Shown here piece by piece: positions 45,969 to 59,319 of a stretch of DNA of 64,000 nucleotides. This DNA is from Neckera pumila. Its lineage: Eukaryota; Streptophyta; Bryopsida; Hypnales; Neckeraceae. Each line of letters begins with the position of its first letter. Position 1 is the stretch's first letter. Under the pieces are notes generated by a model. The model saw only the letters and a program-made list of their open reading frames with translations. It searched no databases and was not told the origin of the DNA. The stretch lies in NCBI GenBank assembly GCA_963969595.1, contig OZ018414.1, forward strand, positions 24,535,660-24,599,659, read 5' to 3'. The translations under genes and the position numbers were made by a program.

Positions 45969-48010
45969 TACCCAACCTTCTGCAACTATACTAGTGTACT
46001 TTATGATTAGCCCTGTGAGGATGGTGCAGATCAAAGTGTTCTAATGCTATGATGGATGACAGAGAATCTTTCTATGTAAGAAGGAAGTGCATATGTGTGA
46101 AAAGGGAAGGTCTTGCACATTAGTTTGACCTCCAATGAGTGCTTTTGATTTTTTTTAAGTAGTTGATTTACATTGTACCAAAAAGGATGAGTTTCATGTA
46201 ACCAATCTATCTTGATAGGGTTAAAATGCCCCGGTTGCATCAAATTGCGATTGGATGGTTTCAAATGAACAATATTTGATGAAGACTTTTATTAACAATT
46301 AATATCTACATCAAATTGCGCTTGGATGGTTTCAAATGAACAATATTTAATGGAGACTTTTATTAACAATTAATATCTATGGTAACCAACTTATCCTTAT
46401 AGGGTGAAAATGCCCAAGTTGCATCAAAGTGCAATTTGATGCTTTCAAATGAACAATATTTGATTAGAATTGTAACAAACAATTGACATCTAGTGCTTGA
46501 GGGATGCTTGAATTTGTTAGTTGTGAATGACGTTGAAAATTTCTCTATGAGATATCCTTTATTTTTTCTCATTGTAAGATGGTTATTTAATAAGGTAAAT
46601 CAATCCATTATAGCACTTTATGAAATAGCCCATTTGGACTAGGAGAGAGTAGTATCTACAATAAATATCTAATGAAACAATAATAGAGTAATTAGTGATT
46701 GTAATAGAAACTTCTATTTATTGTTAATCTATTATAAAAAGTGACTTTCTTAGGTCTAGATATTATGGTCATTTTAGGGCTTAATTGTGACTACTTTAGG
46801 CAAAATAGATGACCATTGTGGTTGCATTTTTTGATGGTTTGGGGGTAGTCCAAAGGCTCTTATAGGCTATTTGAGCAGCTCTCTTCAAAAATTCATAAAA
46901 AATTTATCCTTTGTCTAGAAAATATAATTTTTATTGTTCTTGTCTTTCTCAATATTTGTCTTAAAGTGGAAACTAAAAAAAATTAAAAAATCAACAATGC
47001 CATAAATGCAAAATTGGCATTTTTCCAATATTGGGTTGGTTTATCATATATGGTGTTTTATTGCATCATGGCAACTTCTAGTCCCTTCTTCTTGATCAAA
47101 ATTGATCCTAAAAATGGCCCTATAGTGCAAAAAAATTAAATCAATAAGATTCAAAGTCTTATAAACTAGTTTCCCACATTACCAAAAAACATGATTTTTT
47201 CACTTTGAAAACATTTGTCTTGCCATCTATGCGGTCCAAGCATCTGAATTTTTTTTCCACACATTGTCATACTACAAGATCCTACAGTTAGATATGCCAA
47301 AAATACCATTTTTAAAGTTTTTGCTCTTTGCACTAGAAATGACAATTTTGAGCATTTTTTGACGAAAAAAAGCAAGATTTTAAGCAAGATATGAGCATCA
47401 TAAGACTTTGCAATTTAAAGGCCCATAGCAGTCAAATGGCGAGACAGATTTTGATGAATGATAGCTTGTTCGAAGATCTTGAAAGCTCTACTGAATAGCA
47501 CCACAGGATAGAGCCAACAGATGCTTCATTTGAGCACGAAACAAGTTCAAAATCGCGTGTCAAGGATCTAGTGAGTTTGTGGTGGCTTTAGCGGACGACA
47601 TCAGTGCTGGTAGCCAGCCCATCATGCCCCATGTTCCACTCTAAGATGCAAAGAAAAAGGTGATACTATCAATTGACATAGAACTAATCAAACGCCTCAC
47701 CAGCTTCGAAATAAGATGCACCCCCCTAGACTGAGTGGGTGAATCATGGGTTGAAGTCCTCAATGGGCACGCTTTCCGTGGTCAATAAATTGTGGTTCTT
47801 GCCTTTCTCCCCCAATTCGCTTCAATGTTGATTCTACTCTCTTATCGTTCGGGTGAGCAATAATAAAATGACTCGGAGAACTTGGAGAGGAGAACCTCAT
47901 GGCAGGGTAATTCATACCTACGAGGATGTATAAAAAGTAAAGAGAAATGGGAAAAGAATTAGCTTTACATCACTCGTATTTACAAGTACCTTGAAACTTA
48001 GGTGCAATGT
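45969..48010. other. Repeat-containing DNA downstream of DDRGK1
   Basis: Includes a local duplication near 46240-46460, where ATCAAATTGCG.TTGGATGG followed by TTTCAAATGAACAATATTT occurs two to three times. A family-1 fragment (below) is also present, and 47400-48010 probably contains the 3' end of the minus-strand DDRGK1 transcript. No further gene supported. Confidence 0.45.
47121..47375 (+). mobile_element. Family-1 TTAA element fragment (E)
   Basis: Matches the right half of copy A in the same orientation: GTGCAAAAAAATTAAATCA, TGCCATCTATGCGGTC, AGAAATGACAATTTTGAGCA. The terminal TTAA end has decayed. Confidence 0.6.
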
Positions 48011-50318
48011 TTATGATACATCAATTGGGGGAGCAACGCCTTCAATATTAGGGGAAGATTCACCAGTTTCTTGTGCACACGAGATCATGTCCGTCTCCAA
48101 GGTCTTCGGTTCCAAGTCAATGAACTCGTTTGACTTGCTCGCCAGGTGAGCAATGCTAACACGTCCAAGTCGCTTGATGTAATCAGCGACCGCCTTCATC
48201 TCCTCTGGCGAGATGTAAATAAATTTCCCTCTATCATCCATAACACCAGAAATTCGCCCTGAAAGCATGCGGTGAAAATGATGAGAACGCTGCCTACAAA
48301 CACTTCAAGCATACCAACACAACTACTTAAGTTTCACGTCCCATCCTGAAAGATGCCTTGCAATCAGCAAAAATATTTGACTCACTGACTTACCCATTTG
48401 TTCCAGTGCAACCACCCGATTTATGCACTCCTGCAACAAAACATAATATTAATCTCACAAAAAAGCGTTCCACAAGCATTAACAGTAAATTAAAGGTCGG
48501 CTACGCAATGATGAACAGCCTTCTGCAACAGACATTGAAACTATGTCCTCCGATATCCAAGCCCAGCAAAAGAGTGATAGTCAACAATAACGCCAAGTTA
48601 GTAGCTTGTTAGCAGCAAAGCACATGTTGCATGGCAAGAAGATGCACACTGACCTGGGTACGCAGGTTGAATTCCGCAGCGAGATCTTCCAAAGCCACAC
48701 ACTTATGCTTCTGGATGAGCGCAAGAAAACAATAATTGTAGGGTCATTACTACAATTCAATCGAAATTGTTTCACAAAGCACAGAGATTTAGCGTCCACA
48801 CAACGCAGACGACTTGCTCCAATTGTTACGGCACACAGACCCAGCAGCGACCAATCCCACATGCTTATGCATCCTCAAAAGTGAATACTGCTGGCCTGGA
48901 TGACTACCTTGATATATTCTACGAAGTCGAAGAGCAATCCTTGACTCTCTTCTTGAACATCGTTCTCCACTGTTCCCTCAGTATCAACAACGAAAGCTGA
49001 CTTCCATTTGTCAAATTCTTCGTTAGCTGCTTGCTCCTCCTTGGCTTTCTGCTCCTGAGCAGCTTCCTCCTGGAAGAAAAGAGTGTAAATGGAAGCCAAA
49101 TATTAAAAATGTCGAGTTCAGAAAGATTGACAAGTCTTTGACCCGATCAGGGATGATTGCAAGTGTACAACAAATGCCAATCCAGTTGACATTAAGGTGG
49201 CGTGCCAAGTAACACTACATGTGGAAAATTACAAAGGCTATCTCAGTTGTGCTGAAACGTAATCAGACTAACCTTGCGTTGTTCCTCTTCCTCCCGCTCC
49301 TCGTCTTTCTTGCGCCGTATAGCCGCATTCCTGTCCTGTTTTTCGCTTTTCGCCTCTCTTGCTGCTATTTCAGCCTAAATTCCTCAGGCAAAGGTCACGG
49401 TACAGACTTAGAATCTTGATCAAGTCGAACACGAAAAGCAGCTAGCAGAGAAATTTACCACTGTTCTCTGCGGGGCACGATTTAAATTCTGCCGCTTCTG
49501 ATACTTATAGCCAAAACATATTCCGGTACTAGCACGTGCATATCGTAATTTCGGCTTGATGAAATGAGCGATTGACAGTGATGAGGGTTTGTTTTTATCA
49601 CGATGTCGAAGCCCGCTAATGCCAATGTCAAAGATGGTAAGCCGAAACACCAATAGTGCGAACAAAAACAAAGTCATCCTAAAAACGATCACGACAATAA
49701 AGTTAAAAACAAATCAGGATTGCAACAATTTACAGCAGACTGACCTCGCGGCGGGCCTCCTTCTCCTGCTTTTTAGTATCCTTCTTTCTGGGAGCTTTAG
49801 CAACGTAGTAGTCCACGGGTTCTTCAACCTCTTCATCGTCCTCGTCGGCTCCACCTGCCACCCAGCCCCGAGCAATTAATCAACTCTTTCAACTTATAAT
49901 TACTTTGAATACAAGGCATACTTCCGTTTACAACATTAGAAAGTCACGTGCATTGTTCCATGGAAGCAAGCGAGCTGAATGTTGACACAACAAACCTGTA
50001 GAAGAGGACGCGGCAGGAACAATCGCCGTCGAACGCCGTCTCATCCGGCTACTTCTGCCGGCAGGGGCTCGGGGCTCTCCCGCTCGCGCTGGGGCATCTG
50101 CGACAGCTTCCCTGACGACATCCTGATAAAATAAACCCTCATCACTGTCAATCGCTCAATTTCTGAGCAATTCAGAAACAAGGACGCCAACCAAACGAAT
50201 TTGAAGCTAACTGCGGTACCTCCGTCATCTCTCGCTTCGCCTGCGCACGTCGCCATAGCAGTAAGGCAACTATAGAAGGCAGCAAAAGTAGACTAAAGAA
50301 GATCGCCACAAGGTCCAT
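48011..50318 (-). CDS. DDRGK1: DDRGK domain-containing protein 1 (UFM1-binding protein, UFBP1)
   Basis: Eight exons on the minus strand: 50318-50220, 50122-49996, 49854-49745, 49374-49273, 49069-48908, 48710-48654, 48430-48394 and 48258-48011. They join with closed phases to 313 residues, the family's usual length. DDRGK1 sits on the ER membrane, is modified by UFM1 and partners the ligase UFL1 in UFMylation of ribosomes and ER quality control. Residues 3-22 form the N-terminal membrane anchor. Residues about 75-180 are highly charged and coiled-coil-like ([20 protein letters not shown]). A winged-helix region follows, with [19 protein letters not shown]. The name-giving DDRGK is at about 239-243 within [15 protein letters not shown], then [13 protein letters not shown]. 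All introns are GT-AG. No lesions. An AAGGTAG-type MITE lies 240 bp upstream of the start codon. Confidence 0.94.
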
Positions 50319-50560
50319 CGGAAACCAAAATTCCTGTTGATCGTCGCAATTAAACGGTTAAGTAGCTGGATGCTCAGACTTGAGTACTGTTCTTCACAAC
50401 CGCTGTACAATGTTCAACTTGCAAAATCTCAGAGTCGCGTCGACATCCGATCAATATAGCTCTGCCTGGAACGTCGAAGCTGGTCGCAAGCTCTGATCTG
50501 GAGTCTACGAAACCCTAATTTGTTGGCCCCGGCACGAGGCTTTGCGTTGACAAAAGCTAT

Positions 50561-50835
50561 AAGGTAGTCTGCTCTCAAATTGCATAAGCTAAATTCCTTG
50601 ATACAATATTCAGTAAATTAATGTAGGAAGAAAAATGGAATTGGCATCTAACCCAAGTTGTGTCATATTTTTTGGACCTTTGTGGAGTTAGTTATGAATT
50701 TTTGAAGTTGAAACGTAGTCGTCACTTAAAGTGACTTCCTGAAATGAATACTCTTGGTAAATTGAAGAAAGCAAAATGTACCTCCATGCTAGAGGTTGCT
50801 TTTTGAACAGGGTTATTTTTAGAGCACCCTACCTT
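50561..50835. mobile_element. AAGGTAG-ended MITE in the DDRGK1 upstream region
   Basis: 275 bp. The ends are AAGGTAGTCTGCTCTCAAA and AGAGCACCCTACCTT. The interior matches 18290-18520 and 59006-59319 (inverted). It lies about 240 bp before the DDRGK1 start codon, with nothing recognisable between. Confidence 0.75.
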
Positions 50836-53800
50836 GTCTGAGGAAGTTTTGAGTAGAGTTTTGAAAAAGTCGGTCTCAGAGTAGTTACTTGTCTTTCACA
50901 GTTTTGAGTTTTACTGTTTTCATTTTTTGGCCTAGAATTCAATTTTTCCTATAATTACTTCATAATTTTTTAGATTCAAATTTAATACATAAATAACTCA
51001 TATGAATTTTAAATTAATTACAATTCTTGTACTATTACCATATTGCTTTCAAAATATTAGCTTTATTTAATTTTCAAAAAATGAAAACTTTCATTAAAGT
51101 TATATGAAGTTCATATGAATTGGCCAAAAAGAAATAAATGAATTCCATTCCCTAGAGGTCATATGAATGTCATATAGTTATGTGGCAATCTACTTTTTGA
51201 TGTTTAGGTATATTCACATCACAAGTGAAGAAAAGGTGAGTATAAATTTTAACCTTGTGCACATATTAAGTGAGATTAAATAAAATCCAAATGAAGTCAA
51301 ATCAACCTCCCAAGATTGAAAGTTTGTTTATATAAAGGAAGCAAACTTATCTTTTTAATAAATGATCAAGGAGTGACTTTACTTTTTCTATGGGGGTTAA
51401 ATATGCTCACTATAGTATTTCTTTCCATAATCTAATTATTTTTGAAGTTAATAATCACAAAGAGGCAAAAGATCATCTTCAAGAATTTAAAACTTAAAGA
51501 ACATTTCATGTTCCTACTGGTTGAACTTCAATAGTTTTCTATATTAGAACACACCTTTTCAAAAATTTGATATTTTCCTAGTAATATTTATTCTAAATTT
51601 GAGTACATTTTTCATAATTATAAATATTAAATGAGTTTAATTTGATTTTAAAAGTAAATTTTTTATAAAAATCATAGTAATTGTAAAATGCTTTAAATAA
51701 TATAAATCTTTTAGCAAAATTGGAGATGATAGTAATAAATACTATGGTATAATAAATGTACTCCTGCAACTCATATTAAGATGAATTAAGAAATTTGATA
51801 GAAAAAGTTCAAAAATGGTGCATTTTATGCTTTCAAGATGTGACCTTCAAAGTGTTACAAAAATTATATTTTAACAATTTTGGAAAAAATTAAAATGGCA
51901 GAAAATGTAGATTATTGGAGCTACATTTTTTTAGACAAATGTAAAAGACATTTAAAATCATGAACTATGTAAAATTTAAAGTTTGATGCCCTTAAGCTTG
52001 TTTTGTTTTTTAAGGGTTAATATTTCACACAAACCAATCCAACATATTATATATCATCTAAAACTAAACCAAAGATGAACCCTATTGGTGCAAGCACTTG
52101 TGTTATATTTGAAAACCTCCTTTTTTTTAATTTTCTTCTTTTGTGTGAATGCACTTTAAAGGTCCTTGCATTCAAAACTAGGCTAACCATTGTCAATTCA
52201 TTTATAGTCTTAAAAATAATAATTGTTGTGTTTAGCTTTGATGTTGCAAGATTGATAAATCCTGTGTACTATGCCAAAGTCCACATTGTACTGTACAACA
52301 TTGTATGATTTTTTGTCAAATTTTTGTATTAAAATAAATTTATGAATGAAATTTATATTTGATTTCTTTCTATTATTTCTTTGATTAAAAATATAAAGTT
52401 TTCTAATATAATTATAATTGATGTAATTTTTTCTATATTATACTTCTACTTTCAAATACAACCATAATCTTATTTTTCATCATTTTTTTGAAAAGTTTAA
52501 AAACTATTACATATTATTCAAATAAGCCATTGAAATAAGTCTAAATTAAATGTAATAATAATCATTTTTCATGCAAAGAATAACTTAAAGTATTTCGGAT
52601 GTGGAAAAGAAGATTATTGCATTAAAATTTATAATATAATTTTGTATTGCTGCTCTAGAATATATTTTGAATTAATTAGGCTTTATTTTTATCAATTTAC
52701 TATATCTACAACATGGATTACAGAAATTGCAGAAATTGCATTTTTCAATGATTTTATATATTTATTTTGCATTCTTGTACAATATTTAATTATAATTATA
52801 GTTATAATTTCTAAATTATATAAGATCCAAATAGTATTTAAAAATGATATTTGAATATGACATGGTCCTCAATCACATGGTTATAGATATTCAAAGTTAA
52901 AGACATGATTATATATAGAATAGAAGATATGAATATGAAATTGGTTCTTAATGAATAGAAGATGGAGTCTATGACCAAGTATTTAACTTGAATGTCTTCT
53001 ATTCTATATGCCCTATGTTGTTTCTATTTATGAATGAATGTTTTATAATGCTTTCATAATTTTTTACATTAGTTCTAAAAAATGCGAATCATGTTCTATA
53101 AGTCATAAAAATGTTGAAAAATCATGTGAAAATTTGAAAGTATAGTGACATTTTCAAAAAGGTGATGAAAATTTGTAATATAGACAAATTATATCAAATA
53201 AGTTCCCAAGTATCTATATCTAATATATGGCAAGACATCATAGTCATTGTCATAGTATAGACCAAATTATTGTGTCAATTTATATTTAGAAACTCAAATA
53301 TAGAATTTCAACTTCAAATTGTAATAAGATTTTCAAATACGTTGCGTAAAACCTAAATTTTCCAACTTTTGTTTCACTACATTTTATGAAATGCAATGAG
53401 TTCATTTTAAATATTGAAACAAAGTTGCAAAGCAAAAAGCCAAAAATACTAAATAGCACTATATGGTATCTTATTTTTAAAATAAATTAAAACTCCATAA
53501 AAAAATCTTCAAAGATAGAACTTGTGCAAAGTTTTGCTACCGCATGAGATAAACAAAAGGGTGACCTATCACCGATCATTACCAAAAATGGTCCCTAGCT
53601 CCAACTTAACTTCTCTCTTTTACAACTCATTATTTTGAGGAATATGCTATTCATTTTCCATACAAAGTACGTTGAGCTTCTATTGGGAAAACTTGTAAGT
53701 ATAGTTTTGCTTGTACTTACCTTACAAGCAAAACTTCTAATCCTATTCAAGTAACAATTACTATGGCATCACTTTGTTGACACCTCTACTTGAAGATAAA

Positions 53801-54333
53801 TAGAATTTTTTGATCAAGGCATTCTACAAATCAATAGAGCATTAGAGGGGATTTGGCCCTTATAGAGGGCTGCAAGTTCCCGACTGCAGGGAATATGCTG
53901 CTCTGTTCCACAACAGCGCAGCATAGTAGTGTGACGTGGTTGAAGTTTGGCCATGTCCTTTTTTTTTGGAATTTGTTCTTCTTAAATTTTATTTTTTAAT
54001 TTTAGAAGCAAATATTTTTCTTTTTTCTAGATTTCTAATTCAAGTTTCTTTCTGAGGGATAAACTTGAAAAGATTATCTAGTATACAATCACATTACACA
54101 ATATATGAGTTGATTTGGAATCAAAGATCTAAACTATGACTATATAGATACAATTGGTGGCATTTCTTATAATACTACTAACAAATATCATAATTTGTTT
54201 TACTTTGTTATGTATAGTAGCCTAGTTAGCCTAATTATATATAGTAGCCTAGCCTAATTTATGACTTTCTAAATTAAGTCAATGTGATTTATTTCAATAC
54301 TCTTATTCACTGCTAAAATGCCTTTTATGGTAC
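50836..54333. other. AT-rich intergenic DNA
   Basis: About 3.5 kb without a supported gene. It contains the second copy of the interspersed repeat. Short open frames (52075 and 52642, plus strand) are hydrophobic, AT-driven and unrecognised. Confidence 0.5.
51545..51885 (-). repeat. Interspersed repeat, second (inverted) copy
   Basis: The reverse complement is colinear with 26620-26990 over about 340 bp, with many substitutions. No terminal repeats recognised. Confidence 0.6.
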
Positions 54334-54828
54334 TTAGACCATCTACAATGCAACAATGGTAAAAGGCCCTTCAAGAGCAAATTGCGGGCTGTTCCATGAG
54401 GCCTCTATAGTATCGATTCTTTCTTTGGAAAATTAACCCAATGCAAAGTCGGCAATCCAAATGTCAAATGGACTTTACAGTATTATAAAAAGAAAGGAAG
54501 AAAAAAATCTACACTAAAGAAAGGACTTTTCAGTATGAAAACAAGGAAGATTGAATTATTTAGCGCACATACCAATAAACTTTTTTTGGCATCCATTGGG
54601 TACTACCGCTTTTTGTCATAATGACTCCCATGAATCAATTCGCCGAGAGTTTTTCTGGGTAGACAAAATGACAAAATATGCCGATCCCGCAGGGTCGCAT
54701 ACCGAGGCTGTGAAAGTGGAGGTCTCTATAATGGTTGCATTGGAGCACAATTTTAAATAAAAATTATCGTCCACCCTGCACAGTGCCAATACTGTGCGTA
54801 GTGCCAGTTGCATTGCAGATGGTCTTAG
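54334..54828. mobile_element. MITE with TTAGACCATCTACAATGC ends, 495 bp
   Basis: The left end TTAGACCATCTACAATGCAA and the right end TTGCATTGCAGATGGTCTTA are inverted counterparts over about 21 bp with two mismatches. The interior open frames (54551 plus and 54616 minus) are not recognisable proteins. The superfamily is uncertain. Confidence 0.7.
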
Positions 54829-54968
54829 TTATGCATAATAGTTGTAGTTGTAGTTGGAGTGAAGTAATGGATGTGCCTTATTTACCAACTGGTAAGTACT
54901 ATTTAACTACCTTACTTAAATTTTAATTAGCCTCCATATATTTACAAATAGGCATATGGCTTGCAACT

Positions 54969-55367
54969 AAGGTAGAGCCACCTATAATTGACTGGATAAG
55001 GAATTCCAACATGATCTAGACTAGTGAAGGCAAAACAGATATTTTCAGAGGTGCATTGATAGAAATGACGAGGATTGCAAAAAATTTGGTACTTTTATCA
55101 CTTGAAATGAAATTATTATGAATTTTTAAAGGCAAAAAGTGCGCCGGACCCATAACCAATGTCTAAACTCTTCCAATTCCAATCAATCAATAACTTTTTA
55201 CCTAATCATTATTTCTTACTTTCTTTCTCATAACTTGGGACATGTATCATGAATTTATTAGTTCCAACCTTGAAAAGGAGAAAAAAACACATTCTAAGCT
55301 TGGTCAAAAATACGTGCACCTATAGGTCAGGAATGGGTCATTGGTGGAGAATGGGTGTCTCTACCTT
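54969..55367. mobile_element. AAGGTAGAG-ended MITE
   Basis: The left end AAGGTAGAGCCACC and the right end GGGTGTCTCTACCTT are inverted counterparts. It is related by its termini to the next element. Confidence 0.5.
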
Positions 55368-55452
55368 ACTTCAAATACTAAATGACAATGACTCTGGCTT
55401 CAATTACTTCTTGATTGGGGGGCCATAGGATTTAGTTCCTTGGTTTTCACAT

Positions 55453-55592
55453 AAGGTAGACACACCCATTCCCGTCCGTGTACTTGATTCCGTTGTCATG
55501 TCTGAGCGCAGTATAGTTTGGAAAGAAAATCTTAGCCTTCGCTACATACTGTCAGAATGTGGTAAACAAACAGTAGTGGGTGTGCCTACCTT
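55453..55592. mobile_element. Short AAGGTAGACACACCC MITE, 140 bp
   Basis: The left end AAGGTAGACACACCCATTCC and the right end GTGGGTGTGCCTACCTT are inverted counterparts over about 16 bp. This is the smallest member of the AAGGTAG terminal group in the window. Confidence 0.65.
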
Positions 55593-58210
55593 AATGAGCC
55601 ATGTTGCAACATCAAGAATGGTCCCATGATGACATGTTGAAATGGCCTAACAGTTGATACCTCAGTCATACTAGGGATAGTCACACCTTCTCGCTTCCAT
55701 GAAGGTTGAGAAGATGTGGGGAGGAAAGTGGAGCCAATGAGAGCTCATTCTTTATGAAGAAGGTGTGACACCCCTTCTTGCTTCTTGTGGAGAAAGAGTT
55801 AGAGAACTTACTTACTGTGTCACTTTTCACTAAAAAAACCATCACTTAAACTTCTTCACGTCCGTTCTTGTCCTACAGAGGAAGAGAACGACCCTTCTCA
55901 ACCTTCACTGAAAGGAGCCCGCACAAGCTGCGGCAAGCCAACTACGCTACGCCCCTCTTCTCAACCTTCACGGAAGGGGATGAAGGAGCCGTGACTACCC
56001 CTACTGCATCTGAGCTCACGTTTTTTCTTCTCAAGAGAACTCTCACTGGACCTTACAAGAGGATGATGATGCTTTGATTTTGCCTGTTTAAATCTACCTG
56101 CTATTAGTTTTATCAGCTGGGGTTCAAACTTTGTTGCATCTTCTTGCTGATTCCACAAGCATTTTGGTCTTTGAGAGATTTTGCTACAAACAGAGCTTTC
56201 TTGCCAAAATGGCTTCCACTTAGTCTACATTAAACAGTCAGGTTTTGCTTTTGTTTCCATTTCTCCTGGTAGATGGTTTGGACTTAGCTAAGCTGTTCTT
56301 TTCTAGGATGTTTGATGCAAAAACAATAACAAGTTGTCAAGGCTTAAGACACCTTGCATACATACCTTAACCCCTAAAAGCCCGTTGTCCCTTTGGGGGA
56401 CAAATGGGATATCGGGCAGGTACCTACAGGTTGAATTTTTGTCATATTTTTCCAAAACTTTTTTTGAAGATAGAAAAAATACTAAGCTTTGTGGGAATAT
56501 AATTTTTTTTTCAATTGGTCCCAGGCAAAAAACTTAGAAGTAACATATTAACTGTCTGTTTTGGTGCATGGGTGTAGGTGAGGTCCTAATCCTCATGAAA
56601 CTTTTTTTGGATACATGAATAGGGATTTTTCCAACATTCCTACTAGTCCTTCTTAGAAAAAGATTGTATAGGAAGCTGTGGATATTTAAAAACTCCAAGT
56701 GCTTTCTTAGGAGCTATTTTATGCCATTCTTTAGAGCCTAAGTTGTACATGCTCTTTTAGGATTCATGTACTAATGTATAATGCTATACTTTTATTTGGT
56801 ATGATATGCTTCTTATAATATTTCAATAGTTGAAACAAGTTGTTTGTTTCATACATGTTGCTCACTACCTATTAATCCAACAACTTTTTATGCAATTTTA
56901 AATCTGGTGAGATGAAATCTAGAAGATGCATGACTAGAGGGAAAAATGACTAAGAAAACATAATGTAGCTGAGGTGATTGATTCAGATAGATGCTCTTTG
57001 TTAAAAATAGGTGTTCTAGAAAAGGATTTTTTTTTTGGTAATTAGGATTCTGACAGCAGCCCGACGTTCCTTCCTACATCAGGAATAGATTGGAGAACGG
57101 CCTGAAACGGCCCTCCAATGCCCCCAAACATATAATGTTTCTTGCTATTTATTCTTGATGTGAATTTTAGCCATGAAAATGATGTTTTTTGAACTTCACT
57201 CTATATAATGAAATGAAGCTTATTAAATGTAGTTTTTACTCAAATTGGAAAATTTGCAAAATTCATAAATTTTCGTATTTTGTAGCAACATGAACTTTGG
57301 ACCTATAACCATAGTTTGTTGATTTTTTTATTTTAGAGTGACACTATTTGATAAGTTTTCTTCATTTTTTTCTTAAAAATTTCATAGTATTTTCAAAATT
57401 TTCAAATTTTTAAAAAAAAAATTAACAATTTTTAGTGAACTTATGATTTCATTCCTATAAAATAAATATAAAATTTATCATTCATATCTAGTTGCAAAAT
57501 GGCAACAGACAAAGTAATGGACAATGAGGCTTGAAATTAGTTGTCATCATGGTCGTCATAACCTTGTGATTCTAGGTTTAAAATGCACTGAAACATCTCC
57601 TCCAAAATTTATATGAAAAACTATTTTTATTCCATCCTATAACCCTTGTTGAAATCATCCAAAGGACACAAAACGTCCTCAACATTGTTTCAAGCAGCCA
57701 TGGAGGATTGACCTCCTTATTGCTCCATCCAAGCGTAGATGTAAAAGTTGTCCCCTATTTTGTGCAGCGTAAATTTTGCAATTTTTCACCTCCCTCAGCT
57801 TATTTAGGGCCTTTGATTGTAAATATGAGTTCAAAATTTGCTAATTTTATCATGTATGGCAAATAAAAAATTATAATGTTTATGCAAGGTGAAAATACGG
57901 GCAATAAGGGGGTCAATCCTCCTTAGTCGTTTCAGATGGTCAGGGTGAACTGACCCCCTCACTTGTTCCCCAAGTCATTCCAGGGGTGCATGTAAAAAAA
58001 AAGACCCCCTATTTTGTGTTGGATTAATTTATCTTGTTCACTTCTCCTAGCTAATTTGGGGCCTTTGATTGCAAATATGAATTCATAATTTGCAAATTTT
58101 ATCTTGCAGGAAAAACAAAAAATATCAGCATTTTCCCTTAGGGAACAAGCAAGGGAGTTGGTTCACCCTGGCCTTTCATACAAGGTTCAACTCTTGTTCA
58201 TTTCTCCAAA
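55593..58210. other. AT-rich repeat-containing intergenic DNA
   Basis: No gene supported; a 69-codon frame at 55868 has no recognised domain. It contains a family-1 TTAA fragment and an imperfect duplication with a period near 250 bp: 57728-57833 and 57979-58084 share CCCCTATTTTGTG and GGGCCTTTGATTG.AAATATG. Confidence 0.45.
56367..56535 (+). mobile_element. Family-1 TTAA element fragment (F)
   Basis: An intact left terminus TTAACCCCTAAAAGCCCGTT is followed by GGGCAGGTACCTACAGG and TTTGTGGGAATATAA, as in copy A. The copy breaks off after about 170 bp. Confidence 0.75.
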
Positions 58211-58961
58211 TTAACCCCTAAAGGATCAAACACTGTTTTTTGGCAACATAGCGATTTTGGGCAGCTCACTATAAACGGAGTTTTTATTTTTTTTCTTTGA
58301 AAATTTCACCAAACATGTGCCCGAGGAGTAGCTTTAAGGTCCAATAATTTTCATAACTTTTGACTACACGGTTAAAAATTTATTGCATGATATGTAATTT
58401 TCCACGTTCGGCGGGCAATCCGGGCAGCTCAAAAAACTCCTTCAAAAATCACTTTTTTCAAAAATGAAAATGTTGGAAGTGGTTCTAAAGAAACATTTAA
58501 GACTGAAAAAGTTTGAATCACTCCATTTTGTTTGATGAGGTGAGAGTTATTACGAATTCCAATTTGTGGGTAGGTATGGAGTCTCTGGATTCCAAACCTA
58601 CCCACAAACTAGAATTCTTAATAACTCTCACCTCATCAAACAAAATGGAGTGATTCAAACTTTTTCACTCTTAAATGTTTCTTTAGAACCACTTCCAACT
58701 TTTTCATTTTTGAAAAAAGTGATTTTTGAAGGAGTTTTTTGAGCTGCCCGGATTGCCCGCCGAACGTGGAAAATTACATATCATGCAATAACTTTTTAAC
58801 CGTGTAGTCAAAAGTTATGAAAATTATTGGACCTTAAAGCTACTCCTCGGGCTCATGTTTGGTGAAATTTTCAAAGAAAAAAAATAAAAACTCCGTGCAT
58901 AGTGAGCTGCCCAAAATCGCTATATTGCCAAAAAACGATGTTTGGTCCTTTAGGGGTATAA
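58211..58961. mobile_element. TTAA-type foldback element with about 365-bp arms
   Basis: The left end TTAACCCCTAAAGGATCAAA and the right end TTTGGTCCTTTAGGGGTATA belong to the TTAA/CCCCTAAAGG terminal group. The whole element is an inverted repeat: 58211-58575 pairs with 58596-58961 around a 20-nt loop. In the inner 90 bp I count about four mismatches. Any transcript through it would form a hairpin several hundred base pairs long. No coding capacity. Confidence 0.9.
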
Positions 58962-59005
58962 ATTTTGAGCTCACCTTGCATGTAACTTTATAACTGGTTG
59001 AACTA

Positions 59006-59319
59006 AAGCAGTCTGCTCTAAAAGCAACCAGATCTAAAAGCGATCATGACACAAAGGTACATTTGCTTTCTTCAATGTAATAGCAATGTACATTTCAGGA
59101 GGTGGTTGGTTTTAATGACCACTTCGTTTCAACTTCAAAAATTTGTAACTAATTCATAACTAATTGTACAAAGGTCCAAAAAATATGAAACCACTTGGGT
59201 TAGGTGCCAATTTCCATTTTTCTTCCTACAAAAAATTTACTGAAAATTGTTTCAAGGAGTTTAGCCTCCCAAAAAAGGTAATCGGCTCTTAAATGGTCGG
59301 TTTAAGACCAGACTACCTT
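59006..59319. mobile_element. AAGGTAG-ended MITE, uninterrupted reference copy
   Basis: 314 bp. The left end AAGCAGTCTGCTCTAAAAG and the right end TTTAAGACCAGACTACCTT are inverted counterparts. It is the empty-site counterpart of the interrupted element at 17660-18531: the single TTAA at 59289-59292 corresponds to that insertion point. Confidence 0.82.
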
